Shown here piece by piece: positions 54,539-64,000 of a stretch of 64,000 nucleotides of DNA. The stretch comes from Crocodylus rhombifer (lineage: Eukaryota > Chordata > Crocodylia > Crocodylidae). The notes under the pieces are model-generated. The model did no database searches and was not told the DNA's origin. It was given only the letters and a program-made list of their open reading frames with translations. The translations under genes and the position numbers were made by a program. The stretch spans positions 983,574 through 1,047,573 of the forward strand of contig JAVSML010025216.1 of assembly GCA_038503035.1 (NCBI GenBank), given 5' to 3'. The number at the start of each line of letters is the position of its first letter. The first letter of the stretch is position 1.

Positions 54539-57500
54539 GTGAGTGCGGGGGGGTCGGCTCTGCGGCGGCCGCCACCTCCTCCCCGGGGACACGGAGCTCC
54601 CCGCCGCCGGGCCCCGAGGCCGCCCAGTCCCGTCCCCCGACGGCTGCTTCCCCGCCAGCTCGGAGGCAGCTGGATGGCGGTGGAGCCCGCCGGGGCTGCG
54701 GAGCGCGGCTCCAGGCCCTTGGCGCAGGGGTCCCGGGGGGCTGCGGGAGACTCTGGGCCTCCCCTTCCCCTGTGCACGAGCTGTAGGCCCCGGCCGCAGC
54801 AGCAGGTCCCCTGTTTTGCACCCAACCATTTTTTCGTGCTTTGAAGACCAGGTTGAGCTGCCACAAATGTTGGCTTCAGGCCTTTCTCAGGTAAGCTTGG
54901 GAAATCCTGTAGCTTGGGCAATGCAGCTTCTCCCTGAGGTAATCCAGATTGACCCCGGGCAAGAGTAGGTCGAAGGAAGGATCTGCAGGAGATCTCATTT
55001 GCAAAGGCTTCAGTGGCAGTGCAGGTAACTGCCTGGTGCTGCTGTTGGCCCAGCTGTTCGATACCAGGAAATGCCCGCTTTTGACAGAGAGCCTACGTTT
55101 GAATGGGTGTCTCAAACGCTTGTGAAACCCTCTTCCGATTTGTCCGTTTCGTCTCATTTTTGTTTCTTGCAGGAGGTGTGATATTATGGTGCTAAAGTGT
55201 TGAAGTCTGTCTTTAGGAAAAGATCGCTTCAGCCAGAAATTAAACATAGTGGTTGGCTTGCTTCTGAGTCGGGTATTAACCTGTTCAAGGAAATTGCAGT
55301 TCAGGCTGGTCACTTTTTGTTTCACTTGATGACTTTGCTGGTCATCTTAAAAACATAGATTTTATTTAAATTGCATCTATTTCTCTACCATGAGTGTCTC
55401 TGGAACACGGCCAAATATATCTTGTATCTTGCCCAGTTAGAGGGCTCCAGTTAGTATGTGTTTTGTTTCTTTCTTTTTTGGTGTATACTAACATTTAAAA
55501 CCAGTGTCCTTTATAGCCAGATCTGGCAACTACTAGCATGAGTTAGAAAGCTTTTGTTTATGACAGATGCATGATAAACAACAGTGTTGAATAAACTTTG
55601 GAAGTAGAATATGTCTGTGACAAAATTTATTGCTTAGCAGATATGTTAATACTCATTCCACGTAACTTCTCAACCACAGTTTTCTAAAGAAAAATTGTGT
55701 AAGCATAACATTGTGTCAGATGCTTATGTCCCATTCTTTTTTTTAACTTTTAAACAACCCTCCTGAAAGTGTGCTTTTTCCCTTTTTAAAAAGAAAAGCT
55801 TCTCAAGAAATTCACTTACTGCTCTTTCAAAATTTTGGATTATAAAATACTGCTTTGTTCTTCAGGACTATTTTCTGCCTTTTATGTGTGTGGTGCTGGG
55901 GGGGTTGTTTTTGCATTGTAGATGAAGTTGAGGGATTGATCTCTTCAAAGATTTACCCTCGAATGATAGGTAGGAGGATTTTGTAAATCTTATCTGGTAA
56001 CAAATGTAGGAAGAGATGGCAAATCTTATTGGGTAGCGCGTGTATTATGTGGGGAGAAAAAGGTGGTGATATTATGGTTGTCACATCCTTTATTTGCTTT
56101 TTAAAATTTGGTTCTGCTAGCAGTCTTTAGTACAAGTCTTTTTAAACACTGTGTTATGTTGGTGGCTCATCTTGAAATTGTTCTAGTTAAAAGTATATCG
56201 AAAAGCTGTTGCTGGATCATTCACTATTATCTAAGACTTAAAGGCCAAAAGAACCCTTCCCTTTACCATTGTAAGGGAATGAGGTAAAATTATTGATGTA
56301 CCACAAAGGATTACAACGTATTTGCCAAATTTTGCTGGTGGAATCTGGAGCTCTAGCTTGAAATATTTGTTGGCTTCCCTTAGCTAGGGCAGGCTGAAGA
56401 GACTGATCAGTCAGCAAGCACCAAACTTCAAATTGGAAGAAGAACTCTTTGACTTTTTTTTTTTACAGAGGATACTGGATCACATTCTAAAGCTGTCCCA
56501 GCATCCAAAACAGCTTCTACTACAATGCAAGTCAGAGTGCAGAGACTGGCTATTTCAAAGACTTGTGTTTTTTGTTAGTTTGTTATTGTGGGGCTAAAAG
56601 GATCCTTACTTGAAAGGAAAACTCACAACTGTCTGTATAGCAGAGACCAGACCAGGCATCACTAGAATGTTACTGGGTAATTAACAGATTAGTACACTTG
56701 TAAAAATTACACTAGTACTCTTGTAAAATGTGTATAGTGCTAGAGTAAAGAAAAAACGGGGGGACTAAAAAAATCACCAGTTGCCTACAGTATTGCCATA
56801 CTTGCTTCTGGGCTTCTACCAGTAAATAAAGAATAATAGTTGATGAGTAGCACCACATTTTATACAATCTGGAAATGTTTAGTTTGAGGAGTTAAACTGA
56901 AGTTCTTGATTAAGCAAATTAAAGGCTGAGTGCGTCAGAACTGGTCTTTCTGTGTAGGTATCTTGAACTTTTTTTACACAGGTATTACTTGGCGACAAAG
57001 AAAAAAATAAAAATGAAGGTTGCTTGGCAGTATCTTTGGCTCTTCCAGAGTGCTAGGTTCAACACCACTGAAACTCTTGAAAACCAGGAAAAACTATAGT
57101 ATTAAGTATGTGTCTGCTTAACTTGATCTGTTCCTTTCTGAGTGATGCTCTGGCATGTCCAGATGTACACATGCCTTGCCAATTTCACTTTTGAACTGTA
57201 CTAAACATTGTGACAAATTGCACAGACCTTTCGCCCTTAGCTATACATGTCGGCCAACGTGGCCCCTTCACTTATACGTTAATAAATCCACAGCCCATAC
57301 TCATCTCCCACCTAACTGCTGAGGGTCCAGATGGCATGAAAACTCTTGTGCTGCTTTACTGACATAATCTATGGAATGCTATGCTGCAGTGAAGTCTACG
57401 GTATCTCTTGAGAGATGCAGGCATTTTTAATTTGCTTGTATGTAATAGGGGTCATTCCTCCCCCCCCACCCCCCCTTCACAGCCATAGTCCTCTCAGATT

Positions 57501-58785
57501 AAGTCAGATCAAAATTGTAGTTCTTTTGAGTTGTATCAAAGAGTGAAGAGATTTCTCAAGTACACCTAACAAAGGATACAGCTGGAATACTTGTGGAAAA
57601 TTTCCTTTAGCTATTGCCTGTTCTGGGAGTGATGGGGAACACAGTTAAGGGTTTCTGGACATGCACTCAAATTCAGGAAAACCAGAAAGTAAATAGTTAA
57701 AAGTTTTGTTGAACTCATCTCTGTGGCAGGGCATGAGAACTATTCACTGGCTTTATTTTGTTGTTAACAGAAGTTAATGGATTTCCTGCTCTCTCTCTTT
57801 TTTTTTTTAGCATAGAGTTTTGTAGGAGTAAGTTAGGCGCCTAGCCGCTTGTAGTTCTGATGTGGGCTTGCAGCTGAGATGCTCTGCATAGGTGAAGGTA
57901 TAGGGCAGTATACGATTTCTGAGTGCTGTTTCCCATCTGGAACATTGTCAGAGTGAAATGGGGATTACAGTTGTGCAGTGAATTTTTTTGGAGTATGCGG
58001 TTACTAATGTTGGTGAGAGATCACAGACATGGTCTGTGTGCCAAAATCTTGACAGTTTTATTATGTGATGTCTACACCAATTTTAAGCATGTAAGAAGAG
58101 CTCACTCACCTCTCTCTTTCTCCCCGCCTACAAACCATCTCCTATAATATATAGTCCCTCTCAGTCATTTCAGGCTCACTTTCCTTTTCCTGTTCCATTA
58201 AGCCACTAGTATTTTAGAACCCCTTAGCACATAAACAATTGCTTTTTGTTATTTGGCACTCTGTATCTCAGGGTCCTTCTGTACATTGTATAGCAGAAAA
58301 AAGCTTACTTGAACATTTCATGCTTTTAGTTGTATAGCGTGAGCTATAGGCTGCACCCGCAGTGTGGCCTTTCATCAGCTGGGTTCCTTCTCTCACCTTG
58401 CTGTCACTTCCTTGCCTACTTCTTTTACTCAGTGGAGGGGCTGCATCTGTCTTAAGTCTATATTTCCCTGTAATAGATTTAAATGGTACTGTGAGAGCTC
58501 CCTCCCCCACTCAGGACTGATTTGCCGTGAATGAGAAGGGAAGAAAGGGTCAGTCCCTTCCAGATTCTAGTATATGTACCCAGGGTAAGAGGAGGGACTC
58601 CACCTCAATAGGTGGTAGCAATACCTGATCCTAAGCAATAAGCTTGCCTCTGTCTATGGAGCTTTAACTTTTTGTTGATTATCTTGTCAGTGTTGCTTTG
58701 CCAAAGGAAGAAGGGATGCCACATTGCAGTGAAGGTAAATGTCAAGTGAGTGAGCTCTCTTGAGGCTTATCAGAGTCATTATGAG

Positions 58786-59112
58786 CATCTTTACATGTGC
58801 TGGGGGGAGGGTGAGGGTAGGGACAACATGCCTTAATTAGAGCGACTCTTGGAGACATGAAGTGTTTCCCACAGCTTGTGTATTCACTATCCTGCATGTC
58901 AAAATGGTGATGGGAGCGTTTTAACTAAACCTCATTGGACGGCTTTGGTTAAAGCACCCTGCTGCCATTTTGAAGTGTGGGGATGTTGAATACGCGAGAC
59001 GTAAGGCCTGCTGGAGTGTGATTATTAGCATGCTCCAGCAGACTCAATTGAGTCTGCTGCAACGTGCTACAACAGCATGTCAGAGCAGCGTGTCCACATG
59101 TTTACGGGCACC
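58786..59112. repeat. Dispersed MITE, copy 2 (partner at 15966)
   Basis: It is a longer copy of the 15966 element. The outer motifs CATCTTTACATGTGCTGG and CCACATGTTTACGGGCACC form an imperfect inverted pair. The middle CAAAATGGTGATGGGAGC and GCTGCCATTTTGAA also pair. A smaller hairpin around GACTCAATTGAGTC sits at about 59040-59053. Confidence 0.55.
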
Positions 59113-62100
59113 CTATATGATTTCCTATGCACATGCCCCCAAAAAGTAGAATCTGCCAGCATTTAGAAAAGCTGTAGTGTCTTTCTTTTTGAGGGTGTCT
59201 TACAAATGTATGTTCAAATGACTCCAGTTATAGAATACCAAGTTGACCCTGTACCCTCATGACATACTGTGTTTTGGGGCAATCTGAGTAAGCATTATAG
59301 CTTTTAGAGTGTTTAGAAGAATCTTTGTTTAATTTAAACTAGCTGAGCTACAATTCTTCTGTTATCTTTGCAGCATGTAGTTTGTGCCTAAAGAGGAAAC
59401 AACTGGCCTGTAAGAAGTGTTGGAAAATGGCCCTTCCTTCCCTCTCTTGTGCAGAAAATAAAATGATTGTTATGAGTGGTTTTGTCCTTAGAACACAAAA
59501 ACTTAGTAGTCTTTCATCCATCCTGTTACATTTGTATACTCCTTAGTCTGGAAGGAGCAATTTTGAAATATTATAAAATTTTCACAAGTGACTAAATATT
59601 TTTTAAAAATCAAGCTCCCTTAAGAATTTTTGAAAAATGTAGGTAATATCTTCTGCATAATGCCAGTCAAATTCAGATTACTTCTCATCTCTAAGAGAGA
59701 AATTTTGGCCTATCTTTGTAAAAGCATATTGAGATATTTGAAATGGGAAGGGGTAAAGGTGATTCTAAAGCAGCTGTTCAGAAAATGTGATGAATTGATG
59801 TGTTTGTAATTCTGCCATGTTTAAGTTCAAAATATTTATGCGGTAGTAATGTAAAAATCAAGTAAAAACCTTTCTTGTCGTAGGTGTTTCGATATGCTGG
59901 GAAGGTACATGTGCAAAGAGACAGCCCCATTGTGTTTTCTGTTGGCAAAATACAGCAGTATGATAGCAGCATAGTTTTATCACTTGATTATAAGCACAGT
60001 AAGACATGGATCTTTATTCTGTACGAAACTAGCCCTCCTTCCTCCAGTTATATTGGTATGATTGTCAAGTGATGGGCTTTTTTTTGTCTGTTTGTTTTTT
60101 AATTTATTCATGGTGGGAGGTGAGGGTGTGGAATCATATCCTTATAAAAGGTGTCAGAGAAACGGGCTTTGATTTCCAGACTGCCCTTTACCTTTGTACA
60201 TAGGGCTTCATATGTAGATGAGTCCTGTATTGTTAGGAGTGACTAATCTAAACGACAAGTAAACTTCAAGCAAAAGCAGATTACGCTAAACTTCAAGTAA
60301 TATTTTACTGTGGTCGTAATCCAAAGTGCAACACAAACCACTCTAATAATGATTTTATCTTTCAAGTTCGGATTTACTTGGTTAATACAATATTGCATGG
60401 ATTTTGCTTGGAGAAGCATTTCCCTGGCACTTTTACCTTTTAAATTATTTAACACTGATATTGAAATGACTTGAAACTTGTTTAACTTATTCTTTAAAAT
60501 TTGTTTAGGTGGGAACTGTTAGTAATTTAGGCTGTAGTGACAAGTGTTTTGAAGTAACTTGATTTCAGACTTAGTTATGTCACTTACATCATTAGAATGT
60601 TTTTCTAATTTTTAACCAGCTAATGAAACTTATGGTTGACCTAAATTGTCCTTTGTATCTTGTCTGTTACTACAGACAAGTTGTCAAGTCATTATCAGAA
60701 CAATGGACAAAAAATAAGGATTCTAGAAAACACTGTTCAGACCAGTAGTTTGAATGATGGGGAAAGTGACTGGCAAGACACCTGAACTCTTTTATGGTAT
60801 TTATAACTGACAACCTTGCATAGGTCACATAAATATGTGGTTCAATGCACAAACAACTTACAGAGAATTAAAAAAATATATTTATTTTAAAAAGTTGCCT
60901 TTTCTGTGGCTTTATTTTGCTTCCAAGACTATTCAAGGAAATGCATTTAAATGTAATTTTCCTAGAATGCTACCTATTTTAATAGCAGTGAAATTGCTTG
61001 CTTGTGACTAGCATTGTTTACAGTGGCTCATAACCTTGTATTACTTTTACAAAGCTGTAAAAGTCCACGAAGGGACTTATTTGAGAAATAGATTTTTTTT
61101 TTTGTAGCTACAACAGTTGACCCATCTGATAGTTGTCACATTCTAGCTGCCCTTTTCCTTTTGATTTTTTTTCCTTCCCCTTTTTATGCATGGAAAAAGA
61201 ATCTATCATTTGAAAGGTCTGACATGAATGAGTTCTAGCAAGAACTTTCTTACTCTGAAGTAATTTTTTTTTTTCCTTTTAATTAGAATGATGTTCCTCA
61301 GTTTCTTTTCTCTTTAGCACAAGGTATAGGATTTTCCTCAAAGGCATACTGCGATATTGGCTTAGCCCTTGGATGAGAGCCAGCCATTTCAGGTAGTGTT
61401 TAGAATGGCTTCTTGGACTTCCCTTTCTCCAATCTTTGACTATTTGCCCAAATAATTTAAATGCATGTAAAATGATTGAGTTGAAATTGTGCATGAATTT
61501 TTATACCGCAAAGTAAGTCTTAAAACTGTGCCTGCACAAGCAATTTGTTTGAGATCAGCTTTAATGGCTTATCTGACAGCAATGCTGCTGAGAAGCTGTG
61601 TGAGAAATGAACAGTGTTACAATAGAATATTATATGATACCAACTATGCAAAACCCGTTCCTTGTTTTGAAATATGCATGAGTTGCTGAAACCCAGAAGT
61701 TGATACTAAGATGGATCAATTCTTTTTGCAGGTTGTAGCATCTTACAGTATTGACATTTGTTAGTCACCTTCAAACAAAGAACACCCTCCCAATAACTTT
61801 GGTTTGTGTAATCACTTGTTCATTAAAGTGCTTTAAGTTAGTGCTTTAATGCACTTTTCAAATCACAGCTCATTAATGCTCCTTGACAAAAATATAACAA
61901 AAAGTTAGTTGTTACAGAAATGGTGGGGGAGAAAATAGTGTGAGGAAATATTTCATTATAAAGTTTTAGAGAGGTCTGGGATAAATAATGACATATGTGG
62001 ATGTTTCTTTCCAACATAATGTACCAGCCTGTTGTCTCCTGAAGTGTGATCTATTGAGAGCTGGGAAGGGGGCTGGGATTTAATTTTCTTTGTTCTGTTT

Positions 62101-63263
62101 TGTTTTTACATGAGATTGGGGGATTCAGGTAAATTGGAGAGAGTTTACAACCCCTCAGAGTGATTTATCTTCAATGTTATGCCTGTTGTATCATTCGGAT
62201 ATTAGTGATTTTAATCTGGAAAATAATTTGAAGGCTGTAATTAAAACAAAAAGGTCTCACCATGTATTGGAAAGATAGTATCATATATAGATGGCTGAGT
62301 GTTTCTGCTTTAGTTAATCATTTTAGACCTTTTAAAGATGTATCCATTTGATTGCATCTTCAGAATGCCGCTGTAAGAGAACTGCATAAATTGAGAGAAA
62401 CAAACATGACCTTGAAACGTTTAGTTCAGTGAGAAAATTTGAGTAGGAAAACCCATCAAAAGCCTGAGTCAGTGCACATGCCATGTGTGTAACTACTATT
62501 GTTTTCATATTTCCCCCCCAGAGATGCCACAGGATGAGGTGTAAACTCTGCAGAAACAATAAAACTTGTCCTGTTCAGTTCCAGAAGGGCTAGTGCTCTT
62601 GGCATTCCGTTAAGCCTTACTTTAAAAAAACACAGTTCTGCTAATATGCCATATGATGTTTGTAGCAATTGTAACCACAGGCAGGCTTAATAAAATTTCA
62701 GAAATAAGGAAATGAAAAATGGATATAATACTCAACACCTCCTCATGAGCCCAACAGCTATTGATCTTTGCTCTATAAAGATGACAGCCCTATGGCACCC
62801 TTTTCTGATACTTCAGTCATAAAAACCAGACTGGATCTCTTTGCCCTGTTCTTTTTCCTATTGTTCTGTTCTCCCCAGTGGCATCATGACGTACAACAAA
62901 GCAGCACACATTTCGTGGAAATTCACCTCATGGAGGTGGATAGATGAGAGAGGCAAAGGTGTGAACTGATATCTTCAGGATGCACTTGTTCCTCCTGGAA
63001 CTATTTTCTGTCTGCAGTTGAACATATGGATCTCAGATTGGCCTCTTTGATCATCTCTGGATTCACCAGTGACTCTACTGGAAAACAGTCATCCTTGTAT
63101 TCAGGGACTGTCAATGACTGTGTTCTCATGGTTATGTGAAATAGCACGTGTTTGAAGTGAGGGAAAACTGATACGTCCACTGCTGCAAAGTTGAGGCAAT
63201 TTGTATAACCTAATATATTTTTCTATGAGATATCCACTTATGCCTGCCAGTATCTGCTTAAAG

Positions 63264-63844
63264 CAAGGGTGGGCAAAATATGGCCTGTGGGCTAACTCCG
63301 GCTCACTAATTGATTGGATCCAGCCTGTGGCTGCCCCCGTGGTGCTCCAGGTCACCTTCTACCATCTCCCAACTGTGAATGGGGGAGCTATGTGAACTGG
63401 CTGGGGCTGGGACTGGCGGGCACAGGCTGCCCTAGGAGGGAGCAGATGGGGCTCAGTCCTGTGAAGAGTGCTACAGAGGCAGCCATGAACCAGATGTGCC
63501 TCCTTATCCCTGGCTGGCTCTTGAGGCTTAGTGTGAAAACAGCTCCCCCACACACATGCGTTCCCCTCTCATCCCCCTAACACAATTTTCAAGAGTAAGA
63601 TTTTATTTTGAGCTATTATGCAATTGCCTCTATATACAGTACTTAAAAATGGAGTAAAAATATTTTTTGAAATAAAACTAAAATATGTTACAGTAGATGT
63701 TTGATTGTTTTAGTATATGACTTGTTTTTTTTAAATCTGTAATTGGTTAAAAAGATATCTTCTAAAAATTTTATGTGTGTGGCTCTTGACAACTCACCAG
63801 AACTTGTTAAGTGGCTCTCCTGCTGAAATAATTGCCCGCCCCTG
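63264..63844. mobile_element. hAT-like non-autonomous element, 581 bp
   Basis: The left end CAAGGGTGGGCAAAATATGG is the inverse of the right end ATAATTGCCCGCCCCTG, matching the CAGGGGTGGGCAA ends of family A. The interior is different and longer. No 8 bp duplication is clear. Confidence 0.6.
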
Positions 63845-64000
63845 ATATAGAGGGTTTGCTGTGGTATTTGTCTATTTCCATGCCTCTGTACAAAGAGTTG
63901 CAGGAGAAATTGAATTGAGGAGTTGGACTACCTCTAGTATAATACTTCCTAGCTTTAAAAAATATGAGTTGTATCTTTTTTTAGAATTAAGTTTAGAACA

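Larger units (their letters stand above)
53950..54790. promoter_or_regulatory. IPMK: CpG-island promoter of IPMK
   Basis: A very GC-rich, CpG-dense stretch surrounding the first coding exon, with multiple G/C boxes and no TATA box. Long open frames on both strands (up to 340 codons on - at 53807-54829) are artefacts of composition. No second, divergent gene start was found in it, although in human the IPMK promoter is shared with CISD1. Confidence 0.85.
54539..64000 (+). other. IPMK: IPMK intron 1 (5' part)
   Basis: The intron begins GTGAGT and continues beyond the window. It is mostly AT-rich with T tracts (56453-56464, 57797-57810, 61091-61104). Recognised repeats are at 58786-59112 and 63264-63844. 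The remainder (54791-58785, 59113-63263, 63845-64000) shows no gene or clear repeat. Confidence 0.8.

Noticed and set aside
53807..54968. Long frames (up to 340 codons on -) around IPMK exon 1
   Set aside because: Composition artefact of the CpG island. They overlap the conserved IPMK frame and have no recognisable domain.
59884..60072. Possible IPMK exon 2
   Set aside because: The frame follows a TAG acceptor-like site, but its product has no resemblance to the conserved IPMK sequence that should follow GKDK.
1..64000. tRNA, rRNA or snRNA genes
   Set aside because: No cloverleaf, A/B-box pair or recognisable structural RNA sequence was noticed. Covariance-model scanning would be needed to exclude small ones.

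Overview
The window is vertebrate nuclear DNA, most likely from a sauropsid of the crocodilian or turtle type. It has two large-intron genes with CpG-island promoters and AT-rich non-coding DNA. It also carries many CR1-type LINE fragments, hAT-like and palindromic MITEs, a mariner remnant, a long LTR, and a decayed Maverick/Polinton (adintovirus-like) element. The species cannot be fixed from sequence alone.

Layout: (1) 230-21.6 kb holds the complete coding sequence of CISD1 (mitoNEET) on the + strand. It has three coding exons (702-732, 13593-13798, 21145-21234) that join to 108 codons with the CDGSH iron-sulfur ligands intact. Its introns carry a 2.6 kb antisense CR1, several hAT-like MITEs and two fold-back elements. 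(2) 21.6-37.5 kb is intergenic and rich in repeats: a truncated mariner, a pair of diverged direct repeats, LINE 3' fragments, an unexplained 235-codon ORF, a GC-rich segment between inverted repeats, a 460 bp fold-back and a possible LTR. (3) 37,504-50,287 is the Maverick/Polinton. It has about 0.83 and 0.90 kb terminal inverted repeats (TIRs), a left-end gene with a probable intron, a broken protein-primed DNA polymerase B on +, and on - a truncated capsid-region ORF, a second structural-type ORF and a retroviral-like integrase with chromodomain. An antisense CR1 sits inside the polymerase, and a 1,624 bp solo-LTR-like element with 61 bp and 41 bp minisatellites (and a 10-N gap) sits inside that CR1. 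(4) 50.3-54.0 kb is intergenic with one hAT-like element. (5) From 54.0 kb come the CpG island and first coding exon of IPMK on + (54,355-54,538). The rest of the window lies in IPMK intron 1.

The host genes act in unrelated processes: CISD1 in outer mitochondrial membrane Fe-S and redox biology, IPMK in inositol phosphate and PI signalling. In human the pair is head to head, whereas here both read rightward with the Polinton between them. The viral element is inactive. Its polymerase has frameshifts, stops, insertions and loss of two exonuclease aspartates. A deletion fused the 3' part of the polymerase to a capsid-region ORF and removed the space where capsid, ATPase and protease genes would be expected.
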